Positions 18,186 through 27,187 of a stretch of 64,000 nucleotides of DNA are shown one piece after another. Numbering within the stretch: the stretch's first letter is position 1; every line of letters starts with the position of its first letter. The translations under genes were made by a program, and so were the position numbers. The notes below the pieces were generated by a model, which searched no databases, was not told the origin of the DNA, and was given only the letters and a program-made list of their open reading frames with translations. This DNA comes from Bacillus mycoides (GTDB lineage: Bacteria; Bacillota; Bacilli; Bacillales; Bacillaceae_G), in assembly GCF_001757995.1 (NCBI RefSeq), contig NZ_LXLV01000071.1:1-64000 (forward strand), read 5' to 3'.

Positions 18186-18826
18186 AACTTTATACTTCCT
18201 TTTCCATTCCCTTTAAATGCTTCCATTGTAGCAGCAGTTTCTGAATTAATCCCTTCTCTAATAAAAACCTTCTTAATTGTTAAAAGGATAATCTTCCAAT
18301 CTGTAGTGAAACTTACATTATCCACATACTCTACATCATAATTAAATTTCTCTTCCCAACTAATAGCATTCCTACCATTAACTTGCGCTAATCCCGATAA
18401 TCCTGGTCGAACTTCATGACGCCTTTTTTGATGTTCGTTATATAACGGTAAATATTGAACTAATAAAGGCCTAGGTCCTATAATTGACATATTACCTTTA
18501 AAAATATTAAACAAGCCTGGCAACTCATCAAGTGATGTTGAGCGTAAAAATTTACCGAACTTAGTAAGTCTTACACTATCAGGTAACAATTCACCATCTT
18601 CGTTTTTTTCATCAGTCATTGTTCTAAATTTATACATTTTAAAAATGTCCCCATGTAATCCTGGTCGCTCTTGTTTAAATAATACCGGACTACCTAATTT
18701 TGTTTTCACAAGAAAAGCAACTATAAAGAACACTGGACTAAGCATTATAATAGCAATTAAAGACAGTATAAAATCCATTGGCCTTTTTATAAACCGTCCA
18801 TAGATGCCAATTTTTGGACTCCTCAT
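18182..18826 (-). CDS. PglC/EpsL-type initiating sugar-1-phosphate transferase (locus 1)
   Basis: 214 residues from the ATG at 18826, which overlaps the aminotransferase stop as TAATG; a GTG four codons earlier is the alternative. One hydrophobic re-entrant helix near 18-40, then the bacterial sugar transferase domain: KQERPGLHG, MYKFRTM, Asp-Glu dyad in SLDELPGLFN, and IGPRPLL. It puts a sugar-1-phosphate, most likely diNAcBac, on undecaprenyl phosphate. It is the small monotopic form without the five-helix WbaP extension. A paralogue lies at 37248-37844. Confidence 0.9.
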   Translation of the reverse strand: MRSPKIGIYGRFIKRPMDFILSLIAIIMLSPVFFIVAFLVKTKLGSPVLFKQERPGLHGDIFKMYKFRTMTDEKNEDGELLPDSVRLTKFGKFLRSTSLDELPGLFNIFKGNMSIIGPRPLLVQYLPLYNEHQKRRHEVRPGLSGLAQVNGRNAISWEEKFNYDVEYVDNVSFTTDWKIILLTIKKVFIREGINSETAATMEAFKGNGKGSIKL

Positions 18827-19941
18827 TACGCTATCCACAACCCTTTAATAATTTTCACAACTCTTTCTAAATCTGCTTCTGTCATCTTCGTATCGCTTGG
18901 TAAACATATACCATTCTCAAAAAGTTTCTCTGATACATCTGTACCAATAAAATCATATTTCTCAAAGAATGGCTGCATGTGCATCGGCTTCCAAACTGGT
19001 CTAGATTCAATATTTTCCTTTTCAAGGGCTTCCATCACATCAATCGGTCGAATGTTACCGTTCAAAGTCATAGAACTTAACCAATAGTTTGGCTCATTCC
19101 ATTCATTACTAGGCATAAATTCAATACCTTCAAGATTTCCTAATTCTCTCTTATAAAAATCGAATATGTATCTTTTCTTCTGAACTCTTTGATCTAATAC
19201 TTTAAGTTGCCCTCTACCGATTCCGGCAACTACATTACTCATACGATAGTTAAAGCCTAATTCACTATGTTGATAATGTCTTGCTTGATCTCTACTTTGA
19301 GTAGCCCAAAATCTTACTTTTGAAATTTGTTCTTCATTATTAGAAACGAGCATTCCACCACCAGAAGTAGTGATAATCTTATTTCCATTAAAAGAGAAAA
19401 TACCATAATCGCCAAAGCTTCCCGTATGCTTACCTTTATAGTAAGTTCCTAAAGATTCAGCAGCATCTTCAATTAAAGCAACATTATGTTTCTTACAAAG
19501 TTCAACAATCTTATCTATATCTGCTGAAAGACCATAAAGATGAACTACTATAACCGCCTTTACATTTGGATACTTTTTAAAAGTCTCTTCCAATGCTTTA
19601 GGACACATATTCCAAGTTTCATAATCACTATCTATGAAAACAGGAGTAGCATTTTGATAAATAATAGGATTTGCAGTAGCTGAGAATGTAAGTGTTTGAC
19701 AAAAAACAACATCCCCCTCCCCTACTCCCGCTGCTTTTAATGCCATATGAATTGCAGCTGTTCCAGAAGATAGTGCTGCCGCTGCCTTAGATCCCACTTT
19801 CATAGCTAATTCTTTTTCGAATCCATTCACATTTTCCCCAAGTGGTGCAATCCAATTTGTATCGAAAGCTTCCTTAACATAATGCATTTCATAACCTTCA
19901 TCACTCATATGTGGTGATGAAAGAAATATTCTGTTTCCCAT
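18826..19941 (-). CDS. PglE/EpsN-type PLP-dependent UDP-sugar aminotransferase (locus 1)
   Basis: 371 residues, DegT/DnrJ/EryC1/StrS family. SSGTAAIHMAL near 60 binds PLP phosphate, EDAAESLG near 157 stacks and salt-bridges the cofactor, and the internal-aldimine Lys lies in FSFNGNKIITTSGGGM near 187. It aminates the 4-keto-6-deoxy product of PglF at C4. The ATG follows a GGAAGG site. Highly similar to the aminotransferase at 35419-36588, including the N-terminal NWIAPLG stretch. Confidence 0.91.
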   Translation of the reverse strand: MGNRIFLSSPHMSDEGYEMHYVKEAFDTNWIAPLGENVNGFEKELAMKVGSKAAAALSSGTAAIHMALKAAGVGEGDVVFCQTLTFSATANPIIYQNATPVFIDSDYETWNMCPKALEETFKKYPNVKAVIVVHLYGLSADIDKIVELCKKHNVALIEDAAESLGTYYKGKHTGSFGDYGIFSFNGNKIITTSGGGMLVSNNEEQISKVRFWATQSRDQARHYQHSELGFNYRMSNVVAGIGRGQLKVLDQRVQKKRYIFDFYKRELGNLEGIEFMPSNEWNEPNYWLSSMTLNGNIRPIDVMEALEKENIESRPVWKPMHMQPFFEKYDFIGTDVSEKLFENGICLPSDTKMTEADLERVVKIIKGLWIA

Positions 19942-19964
19942 TTAAAAAACTTCCTTCCCTTAAA

Positions 19965-21776
19965 TTAATGTTTAAAATTAACTTTATTATTGGCAATTTC
20001 TAATAATCGTTCTCTTATTTCCTCTTTACTGATTTCTTCAAAATCATTCATAAACTGTCTTAAAACCTCTTGATCCATTAAAACAGCTTTTCCTATATGA
20101 ATCTTAGGGAATATTTGCTCCGGATGAATTTCGCCTTCATTTAATAACTCTTCATACATTTTTTCACCTGGTCTTAATCCAGTAAATTCAATTCCAATTT
20201 CCTCAATTGAATACCCTGAAAGAGTAATTAAATTTTTAGCTAAATCAACAATCTTTACTGGGTCTCCCATATCTAGTACGAACAATTCTCCACCTCTAGC
20301 TAGTGTTCCAGCCTGAATAACTAATCTTGAAGCTTCCGGTATTGTCATAAAGTAACGAATCATATCAGGGTGAGTAACTGTTACAGGTCCACCTTTTTGA
20401 ATTTGTTTCTTAAATAATGGGATTACACTTCCTCTACTTCCAAGAACATTACCGAATCTAACTGCAACAAATCTTGTATTTGTACTCACTGCTGCTAAAT
20501 GTTGTACAAGCATTTCTGCAAATCGTTTTGTAGCCCCCATTACATTCGTAGGATTTACAGCTTTATCTGTAGAGACCATAACAAACGTATTTACTTTAAA
20601 CGTATCTGCAGCTTCAGCTACATTTTTCGTACCAAAGATGTTATTTTTCACAGCCTCTTCAGGATTACGTTCCATTAAAGGTACGTGCTTATGTGCCGCT
20701 GCATGATACACGATATATGGTTGATGCTTTTTCATTATTTCAAAGATTTTATGACGATCTTGTACATCAGCAATTTCTGTCGTAATTTCAACTGTATCTT
20801 TATAGGTAGCTCTCATTTCCATTTCAATATTATAAATGCTGTTTTCACCATGTCCTAAAAGTACAATTTTTGCTGGTTTATACTTCATTACTTGACGGCA
20901 AATTTCTGATCCGATTGATCCACCAGCACCAGTTACTAAAATTGTGTTACCAGCAATTTTTTCTCCAATTCCTGCATCATCTAATTGGATTGGCTCTCTT
21001 CCTAATAAATCTTCCACTTGTACATCTCGGAATTCGTTAACAGAAACTTTTCCATCTAAAAGATCTTCAAGCATTGGTACAATTTGCGTTTTCGCCTTCG
21101 TTTTTCTACACTTCTCAAAAATCTCGTTTATTTGATTTCTATTTAATGAAGGAATTGCGATAATAATATGTTCTATATCTTTGTCTTCTACAATTTCTTG
21201 AACATGACTTGTTGTCCCGATAACTGGTACGTTATAAATCTCCAATTTTTGTTTATTTCTATCATCATCAACAAACGCAATTGGATATAAATCTGCTTCT
21301 TTATTATGTTGTAATTGACGAACTACCATTGTTCCCGCTGAACCGGCACCAATAATCAATGTTCGTTTTTTATCAGTAGATTTAGTAATATACGTATCAC
21401 GGAACATACGCCATACAAAGCGAGAACCACCAATTAATAGTAAGTGTAACATCCATGCGATTGCTAAAATTCGAACATAAATATCATGATTTATAATTTG
21501 TTGAACAATTGCTGTTACAATAATAGAAAGTGTAATTGCTTTAAATATTTGTATTAATTCTCCAACACTTGCATATTCCCACGCCTTGTTATAAAGCTTA
21601 TAAATAGCCGCAAAAATATGATGACTACACAATAATGTAATAGAGCTAATAATTACTGTCGCAGGGATTTTGTTTAATACATTCGGATGTATGAACCAAT
21701 AACTTAAATATACGGTGGTTAATACAATAAATGAATCTAATAAAATTAATAATGAGAGCCGTTTTCGATAACTCAA
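19965..21776 (-). CDS. PglF/EpsC/CapD-type membrane UDP-GlcNAc 4,6-dehydratase (locus 1)
   Basis: 603 residues from a TTG at 21776 (homologous to the ATG of the locus 2 copy). Four N-terminal membrane helices (about 10-120), a first nucleotide-binding domain (GAGSAGTM at 143-150), then the catalytic SDR domain with GAGGSIGSE at 283-291. The usual Tyr-x3-Lys is Met-x3-Lys (413-417, MGATK), as expected for this family. Makes UDP-4-keto-6-deoxy-GlcNAc, first step to diNAcBac. A terminator and the EAR lie upstream, so expression probably depends on read-through. Copy 2 is at 56737-58551. Confidence 0.92.
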   Translation of the reverse strand: MSYRKRLSLLILLDSFIVLTTVYLSYWFIHPNVLNKIPATVIISSITLLCSHHIFAAIYKLYNKAWEYASVGELIQIFKAITLSIIVTAIVQQIINHDIYVRILAIAWMLHLLLIGGSRFVWRMFRDTYITKSTDKKRTLIIGAGSAGTMVVRQLQHNKEADLYPIAFVDDDRNKQKLEIYNVPVIGTTSHVQEIVEDKDIEHIIIAIPSLNRNQINEIFEKCRKTKAKTQIVPMLEDLLDGKVSVNEFRDVQVEDLLGREPIQLDDAGIGEKIAGNTILVTGAGGSIGSEICRQVMKYKPAKIVLLGHGENSIYNIEMEMRATYKDTVEITTEIADVQDRHKIFEIMKKHQPYIVYHAAAHKHVPLMERNPEEAVKNNIFGTKNVAEAADTFKVNTFVMVSTDKAVNPTNVMGATKRFAEMLVQHLAAVSTNTRFVAVRFGNVLGSRGSVIPLFKKQIQKGGPVTVTHPDMIRYFMTIPEASRLVIQAGTLARGGELFVLDMGDPVKIVDLAKNLITLSGYSIEEIGIEFTGLRPGEKMYEELLNEGEIHPEQIFPKIHIGKAVLMDQEVLRQFMNDFEEISKEEIRERLLEIANNKVNFKH

Positions 21777-21819
21777 TATACCTGTTCCCTTCTTTATATA
21801 ATTCGCATCTTATTGATAA

Positions 21820-21849
21820 TAAAAAAGGACATTCTCTTATGAATGTACC
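21820..21849 (-). terminator. Intrinsic terminator at the galU stop codon (inside EPS operon 1)
   Basis: Minus-strand hairpin GG-(U)-ACAUUC / GAAUGUCC with a six-base loop and one bulge, followed by six U. It overlaps the galU stop and precedes the PglF-type gene, so uncontrolled transcripts would end here. Confidence 0.68.
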
Positions 21850-22718
21850 TCTTCTTTTTTTACAAGTTCTTTTATATACTTCATCAAGTCTAATTTCAAT
21901 TCTTCGTTTTGAAGTGCCATCTCAATCGTTGTTTTAATAAATCCAAATTTTTCCCCAACATCATATCGAGTACCTTCAAAATCATATGCAAACACATGTT
22001 GAATTTCATTTAAACGTTGAATCGCATCTGTTAATTGAATTTCTCCACCTGCACCTGTTTGTTGGTCTTCAAGGAACATGAAGATTTCCGGTGTTAATAC
22101 GTAACGCCCCATAATTGCTAAATTAGATGGTGCTGTTCCCTGTGCTGGTTTTTCAACAAATCGGCGCACCTGATATTGACGACCATTTTGCGTGATTGGA
22201 TCAATAATTCCATAACGATGCGTTTCATTTTCCGGTACTGTTTGCACACCAATTACAGACGAATGTGTTGCCTCGTACTCATTCATCAACTGACGTAAAC
22301 ATGGCGTATCAGCTTGTACGATATCATCACCAAGTAATACTGCAAATGGCTCATTCCCAATAAATTTACGAGCACACCATACTGCGTGACCTAATCCTTT
22401 TGGTTGTTTTTGTCTTATGTAATGAATATTAATCTTTGAAGATGCTTGTACTTTTTCAAGCATTTCATATTTACCTTTTTCTAAAAGGTTTTGTTCCAGT
22501 TCAAAAGAATGATCAAAATGATCTTCAATTGCACGTTTTCCTTTTCCAGTTACAATAATAATATCTTCAATGCCAGATTCAATTGCTTCTTCTACAATGT
22601 ACTGAATCGTCGGTTTATCAACGATAGGTAACATTTCTTTCGGCATCGCTTTCGTCGCTGGTAAAAATCTTGTTCCCAGTCCAGCAGCTGGAATAATTGC
22701 CTTCCTTACTTTTTTCAA
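21837..22718 (-). CDS. galU: UTP-glucose-1-phosphate uridylyltransferase GalU (copy 1)
   Basis: 293 residues from the TTG at 22718, chosen because GGGGGT lies seven bases upstream, because an earlier ATG has no ribosome site, and because it matches the TTG start and 293-residue length of copy 2. Motifs: [22 protein letters not shown] at the N-terminus (nucleotide loop plus Lys) and LLGDDIVQA near 130. Makes UDP-glucose for GalE, Ugd and teichoic acid glucosylation. Embedded in EPS operon 1 between two terminators, downstream of EAR 1. Very close to copy 2 at 60900. Confidence 0.93.
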   Translation of the reverse strand: MKKVRKAIIPAAGLGTRFLPATKAMPKEMLPIVDKPTIQYIVEEAIESGIEDIIIVTGKGKRAIEDHFDHSFELEQNLLEKGKYEMLEKVQASSKINIHYIRQKQPKGLGHAVWCARKFIGNEPFAVLLGDDIVQADTPCLRQLMNEYEATHSSVIGVQTVPENETHRYGIIDPITQNGRQYQVRRFVEKPAQGTAPSNLAIMGRYVLTPEIFMFLEDQQTGAGGEIQLTDAIQRLNEIQHVFAYDFEGTRYDVGEKFGFIKTTIEMALQNEELKLDLMKYIKELVKKEEVHS

Positions 22719-22763
22719 ATCAGTACCCCCAAACATTTATATATATATGTATATAGCAATAAT

Positions 22764-22808
22764 GAAAAAAACCTACCTATAGAGTCATATTTATAACTCC
22801 ATAGGTAG
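22764..22808 (-). terminator. Intrinsic terminator between EAR 1 and galU
   Basis: Arms 22773-22785 / 22796-22808 (13 pairs, one wobble), followed on the minus strand by seven U (22771-22765). It lies directly after EAR 1 and before the galU ribosome site. Confidence 0.85.
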
Positions 22809-22829
22809 AGTTTCTATCATAAATAAATT

Positions 22830-22949
22830 ATGGGCATCTAACCCAGCCTCACACCATGCTTTTGACAACAAACGCGTCTAAGGTAGAAATTTACTCTACC
22901 CACAGCACGACCGAGTGCCCCCATTGATAACGGTTAGGAGGCATCACCA
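22830..22949 (-). ncRNA. eps-associated RNA (EAR, epsC RNA), copy 1
   Basis: About 120 bases between the CpsB-type phosphatase and galU. The core, read on the minus strand from GGTGATG to GATGCCCA, recurs at 58751-58861 with the same order of conserved blocks. Stem 22937-22943 / 22916-22922 (TGCCTCC with GGGGGCA) covaries with TGTCTCC/GGAGACA in copy 2. A second hairpin, 22882-22887 / 22895-22900, is replaced by a different but still paired hairpin. In B. subtilis EAR sits in the eps operon between epsB and epsC and causes processive antitermination. Here it has the same position relative to the kinase and EpsC-type genes, with terminators downstream. Identity is inferred from position, size and covariation, not from a model search. 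Confidence 0.82.
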
Positions 22950-22962
22950 AGTGGTTTTCTCT

Positions 22963-23730
22963 TTAAAAGAGACCGAATATTTTTCTTTGTCTTATTTTCT
23001 CGGGCTCTTCTCGATAAATCGTTTTCCCATTTATTAGTTCATATGTATTTTCCTTGAAGTAGTACAATGTAGAACTCCCAAATGTTTTCTCTACTGTTTC
23101 ATACGCAGCTTGCAAGTGAAAGGAGCGCGTCGTTGTGTTATGAGCATCTGATGATATGACATGTGTTAAATGATGCTCAATAAGTTGCAATGAAAACTTC
23201 TTGATTTTCTTTCCGAACTTCCCTGTGACGCTTCCTGCGGTAATTTGTGTTAGTGCCCCTTGATTGACGAGCTTATACAACACATCGGGGCGTTCAATAA
23301 TTTCCATATTCCGTTCTGGATGAACAATAACCGGCGTGATCCCTTTCACACGTAATTCATATAACATTTTTTCTGCATAGCGCGGGACATGGTTTGTTGG
23401 AAATTCAATTAATATATATTTATCCATACAATTCAATGTTACAATACACCCCAAATCATAGTCGTCTAATAACTCTCCGTACAACCTGATTTCTTGACCA
23501 GGTAAAATGGTTAAATTGATATCCTCTTCTTTTAATCTTTCATTTAACTGCTTTACCTGATGAAGAATGCTTTCTGCTAGATTCATATAAACCCCATTTT
23601 GGTGATGAGGAGTAGCAACGATTGTATGAATTCCTTCTTCGCATGCTGCCTTTGCCATTGCAATGCTGTCTTCGATTGATTGTGCTCCGTCATCGACATT
23701 AGGCAAGATATGACAATGTAAATCAATCAT
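22963..23730 (-). CDS. CpsB/YwqE-type PHP-domain protein-tyrosine phosphatase
   Basis: 255 residues. PHP metal motifs: MIDLHCHILPNVDDG at the N-terminus, VATPHHQNGVY near 40, IEFPTNHVP, PVIVHPERN near 133 and SSDAHN near 195. It removes phosphate from the tyrosine tail of the CpsD-type kinase encoded just upstream, which regulates polymer assembly. ATG with GAGGGG upstream. The stop codon lies in a small hairpin leading into EAR 1. Locus 2 has no such gene. Confidence 0.92.
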   Translation of the reverse strand: MIDLHCHILPNVDDGAQSIEDSIAMAKAACEEGIHTIVATPHHQNGVYMNLAESILHQVKQLNERLKEEDINLTILPGQEIRLYGELLDDYDLGCIVTLNCMDKYILIEFPTNHVPRYAEKMLYELRVKGITPVIVHPERNMEIIERPDVLYKLVNQGALTQITAGSVTGKFGKKIKKFSLQLIEHHLTHVISSDAHNTTTRSFHLQAAYETVEKTFGSSTLYYFKENTYELINGKTIYREEPEKIRQRKIFGLF

Positions 23731-23813
23731 TCTATTTCATCCCCTCTCCACATATTCTTCACATACTGAATACAAGAAGAAAAGATGAATGTTCACCTTT
23801 CCTTCTTTTACAT

Positions 23814-24503
23814 TTAGTTAGAACCGTAATAGTAATATTCGGATCCATTTTGTTCTTTATCATTTAAGACAACGCCAAGTAATTTACCTTTTGCGCTATC
23901 TAATGATTGTTTTGCTTTAAGTGCCGCCTCTTTTTCTGTTGCACCACTTCGAATAACAAGTACAGAAGCATCACATTGATTTGCCATAATTTGTGCATCT
24001 GTAACTGGTAAGATTGGTGATGAATCAAAAATGACAAGGTCATACGTGCCATAAGCTTCTGAAAGTAAATCTTTCATCGAGCTTGCACCCAGTAATTCCG
24101 CTGGATTTGGTGGGATTGGACCACATGGTAAAAATGTTAAATTACCGATTTTCGTTTGTGTCACACATGTTTCTAGTGTTTTACTACGTGTTAATACACT
24201 TGTTAAGCCAAATATATTCTCCACTTGCATCATTTGATGTAATGCTGGTTTACGTAAGTCTGCATCGATAAGTAATACTTTCTTACCTTGTTGTGCGAAA
24301 ACAATTGCAATATTAGCAGCCGTTGTTGTCTTTCCTTCACTTTGATTCGCAGATGTTACGATAAGAGAACGAATCTTCTTATCAACAGATGCAAATTCAA
24401 TATTTGTTCGTATATTTCGGTATTGCTCTGACACAGATGATTTTGGTTGTTCATATGCAATCAGCTGACGGCGAGCACGTAATATTTTTTTCTTAAGAAC
24501 CAA
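23814..24503 (-). CDS. CpsD/YwqD-type BY-kinase (tyrosine autokinase), locus 1
   Basis: 229 residues from a TTG at 24503 with GGGGGT upstream; overlaps the modulator gene by 11 bases. SEQYRNIRTNI near 25, Walker A' TSANQSEGKTTT near 50-61, Walker A'' VLLIDADLRKP near 75-85 and Walker B VIFDSSP near 157. The C-terminus carries a Tyr cluster (four consecutive Tyr at about 223-226) that is autophosphorylated in this family. It works with the membrane modulator as a split kinase controlling chain length and export. Confidence 0.92.
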   Translation of the reverse strand: MVLKKKILRARRQLIAYEQPKSSVSEQYRNIRTNIEFASVDKKIRSLIVTSANQSEGKTTTAANIAIVFAQQGKKVLLIDADLRKPALHQMMQVENIFGLTSVLTRSKTLETCVTQTKIGNLTFLPCGPIPPNPAELLGASSMKDLLSEAYGTYDLVIFDSSPILPVTDAQIMANQCDASVLVIRSGATEKEAALKAKQSLDSAKGKLLGVVLNDKEQNGSEYYYYGSN

Positions 24504-25230
24504 TTGTATGACCCCCTACTCTCTTCGTTGCTGATAAACTACCGCTCTTTGTGCCATCTTCCTCCATATGAGAAACGACGCCAAGAACTGGTACACCAAG
24601 TTGTTTTTCAATATCTTCTTCTTTTTTCATCGTGTTATCTAAGTACTCTAGTAAGAATGCAATTCCAACAGAAGCCATTAATCCAACAACAAATGCAATT
24701 GCTACGTTCAGCATCTTATTTGGTTTAATTGGTGACTGTCCTTCTGTTACTTCTGCTTTTGATAAGATTGTTACGTTATCAACACTCATGATTTTTGCAA
24801 TTTCACTCTTGAATACTTCCGCTGTTGTGTTTGCGATATCACGAGCTAGCTTTGCATCTTTATCTTGTACAGTAACAGCGATCACTTGTGAATCTTTCTC
24901 GTTTGCAACGTTAATTTTGCTATTTAAAGCCCCAGTTGACATGTTAAGCCTTAACTTTTCTTTCACTTGATCTAAAATAACTGGGCTTTTCACAATAACT
25001 TTATATGTATTTGTTAATTGAAGACTTGTTTGTACTTCACCAGGTTGAAAAACACCTTCTTGCTTCTTTTGATTAACAAGAATTTGCGTCGAATTCTGAT
25101 AAATCGGCGTTATAAAGTAGAAACTTACGATCGCACTTACAAGTGCTGCACCAATCGTAATTACAAGGATCATAACTAATCGTTTCCTTAAAATAGCAAA
25201 TAACTCTTTCAAACTTATTGTTTCTTCCAT
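24493..25230 (-). CDS. CpsC/YwqC-type chain-length and kinase modulator (Wzz domain), locus 1
   Basis: 245 residues from the ATG at 25230, which has GGAGGAAGG upstream; an in-frame TTG four codons earlier lies inside that site. Two membrane helices (about 18-40 and 170-190) enclose the extracytoplasmic Wzz domain, and the C-terminal tail should activate the CpsD-type kinase. First gene of EPS operon 1. Paralogue of 59642-60340. Confidence 0.9.
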   Translation of the reverse strand: MEETISLKELFAILRKRLVMILVITIGAALVSAIVSFYFITPIYQNSTQILVNQKKQEGVFQPGEVQTSLQLTNTYKVIVKSPVILDQVKEKLRLNMSTGALNSKINVANEKDSQVIAVTVQDKDAKLARDIANTTAEVFKSEIAKIMSVDNVTILSKAEVTEGQSPIKPNKMLNVAIAFVVGLMASVGIAFLLEYLDNTMKKEEDIEKQLGVPVLGVVSHMEEDGTKSGSLSATKRVGGHTIGS

Positions 25231-25766
25231 GCCTTCCTCCAACTTTCAATAATTTGTTATAAAAACTTCTGAAAATAAATAAATTGTCAGGTTTTAGGAT
25301 GACCACAAAAATCTGGTATCTAGCCCTAAAGTTGTTTAGTAATAAATAACTATTTAACATATTACAGAACTTACATTAGTATAGCAAGAATGGTTGAGAA
25401 AATTGTTGGAGAAATTGACAAATACTATACTACCGAATCTGACGAATTTCGACACAGTTTTTAATGTATAGATTTTCATTTGCTATGTACTGTCGATATA
25501 TGGGGATTATTAGTATTACTAGTGAATATACCATTGATTGATCTGTGTATTTATACTATCTTATTTATAAAAATCTTACCATTGTTGATTTTTATTTTGT
25601 TTTTTCTTAATCTTTCGATATCTTTTTTCAGACTTTAGTTGATAAACTTTTTTTCGAAAGTCCCCTATTTTTTTAATCAAACGTTTGTTTAAAAGTAAGA
25701 GAACTTACCTATCGACAAATCCTCTTACCTTTCGTCCATTTCTTCATAATTCGCTTCAATAACAAT
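25231..25766 (-). other. Intergenic region upstream of EPS operon 1
   Basis: About 540 AT-rich bases with no convincing gene. It should hold the EPS operon 1 promoter; the best candidate is the extended -10 listed separately. A single match to the B. subtilis SinR heptamer (GTTCTCT on the minus strand, 25704-25698) is noted but not trusted. Confidence 0.5.
25378..25386 (-). promoter_or_regulatory. Candidate extended -10 promoter of EPS operon 1
   Basis: TGC-TATACT on the minus strand (25386-25378), about 150 bases upstream of the first start codon. No clear -35, which extended -10 promoters can lack. Confidence 0.35.
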
Positions 25767-25803
25767 AAAAAAGATGAATGACCATACTCTCTTCATTCAT
25801 CTT
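25767..25803 (-). terminator. Intrinsic terminator after fabZ
   Basis: Perfect 11-base arms 25771-25781 / 25793-25803 with a U-rich tail on the minus strand, 28 bases after the fabZ stop. Confidence 0.87.
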
Positions 25804-25830
25804 CCAACGTAAAGTTATGTTAACAAATCT

Positions 25831-26265
25831 TTATTCTTTCTTATCACCAATTGCAAATGTGATTTCAGCTTCACAAGCGATTTCACCATTTACAGTTGCT
25901 ACTGCTTTTCCTTTTCCAATCGGTCCACGGACACGTGTCATTTCGACTTCTAGGCGAAGTTGATCACCTGGGCGAACTTGACGTTTGAAGCGGCAGTTAT
26001 CAATGCCAGCAAAGAATGCAAGGCGACCGCGATTTTCTTCCTTCTTCAGTACCGCAACAGCACCCACCTGCGCTAATGCTTCTACAATTAGAACACCTGG
26101 CATCACAGGATAATCTGGAAAGTGTCCATTAAAGTATTCCTCATTTGCCGTTACATTTTTAATCCCAACCGCACGCTTTCCTTCTTCTACTTCTAAAATT
26201 TGATCGACTAGTAGAAATGGATAACGATGTGGAATAATTTCTTTAATCTGTTGAATATCTAGCAT
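25831..26265 (-). CDS. fabZ: 3-hydroxyacyl-ACP dehydratase FabZ
   Basis: 144 residues, full length for the family. Hot-dog fold with the active-site helix HRYPFLLVD near 13-21, [20 protein letters not shown] near 48-67 (catalytic His48 and Glu62 region) and [18 protein letters not shown] near 84. Dehydrates 3-hydroxyacyl-ACP in fatty acid elongation. ATG with AAGGAGAG upstream; monocistronic. A chromosomal housekeeping gene and therefore a useful marker between the lasso cluster and EPS locus 1. Confidence 0.96.
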   Translation of the reverse strand: MLDIQQIKEIIPHRYPFLLVDQILEVEEGKRAVGIKNVTANEEYFNGHFPDYPVMPGVLIVEALAQVGAVAVLKKEENRGRLAFFAGIDNCRFKRQVRPGDQLRLEVEMTRVRGPIGKGKAVATVNGEIACEAEITFAIGDKKE

Positions 26266-26401
26266 ATCATTCTCTCCTTATATACCAAATTGGTCATACC
26301 ACCAACGCACTGTCCTTATTATCCCATTCTCCATTGTTTTTGTCACGAAAAACAAGAAATGCTTTCTACCCAAAATATCTATTAGGACTATTCATACAAA
26401 A

Positions 26402-26478
26402 AAGATACACCCTTTTCCCTTCGCTAATCGGCATAACAAAATAATAGCAATTAACACGGAGGTTGGAAAAAGGTGTAT
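26402..26478 (-). terminator. Long hairpin with U-tract upstream of fabZ
   Basis: Arms 26405-26418 / 26465-26478 pair over 14 bases on the minus strand (one G-U), with a loop of about 46 bases and a run of T after the stem. It may end transcripts arriving from the lasso operon, or be the 3' end of a small RNA. Confidence 0.4.
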
Positions 26479-27136
26479 ATCAAAGTTAGGGAGAGGAAAT
26501 ATACATTATTTCCCTCGTATGTCGTATTCATAGCTCATTATAAAGGACAAAAATAAGAAAGAAAAATTTAATATTTACTCCTTTTTACCATTATCCCCTT
26601 AATTTTCTACAAATTTCTACAAATTTCTTCATTTTTCTTATATTATCTTAAATAACATATCTAGAAATTAAGATTCGCAATCCAGAACACCATGCTTTAT
26701 AAAAAAATAAATCTTCGTGGATTAGCCTTTAATAAAAACCCTATAAAATATCATCACAAAAGATACATTTATATTTTATATAAATATCCAATATTACATA
26801 TAAACTCTTCTAAATCTATTTAACGATACATAAAAATAGAGTATAACTAATAAGAAATTGTTGCTTTCCCTTGTTTATCTGTTAAATAAGGCATTCCGGA
26901 GTATTTGAGAGAAAAATTCAAATGAAATAAAAAGAAATACTTATATAATATTCTTCACTATCTCTCTTTCATCTCCTCAAATCGTTTCCCTTCTTAATTA
27001 CTTATATAAAATTAGTAGCAATTCAAAATACCAACAATTCATTAGGCACTACCTCTCATTAATCACTGACCATAAAAATGTCTACAGGGTTCTTCAAAAT
27101 ATATTATCACAACTACACTAATAAACCTTTATATAC

Positions 27137-27187
27137 AAAAAGCAGCGAGACCTCTAGTCCTAAAGACAAGGGGCCTCGCTGCTTTTT
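27137..27187. terminator. Bidirectional intrinsic terminator, no adjacent gene
   Basis: 13-base arms 27137-27149 / 27175-27187 (AAAAAGCAGCGAG with its complement), inner GG/CC pairs and T runs on both strands. It lies about 270 bases after the lasso exporter stop and may be the end of the lasso operon. Confidence 0.75.

Noticed and set aside
22719-22736. ATG at 22736 as the galU copy 1 start
   Set aside because: No ribosome site upstream and it would place the GGGGGT site inside the gene; the TTG at 22718 matches copy 2 in position and length.
23760-23800. Hairpin between the locus 1 kinase and phosphatase genes
   Set aside because: About ten pairs with one wobble but no U-tract; not convincing as a terminator or conserved RNA.
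25698-25704. GTTCTCT heptamer (minus strand) matching the B. subtilis SinR site upstream of EPS operon 1
   Set aside because: A single seven-base match in 540 bases, over 300 bases from the promoter candidate and not part of a clear inverted pair; chance is a sufficient explanation.
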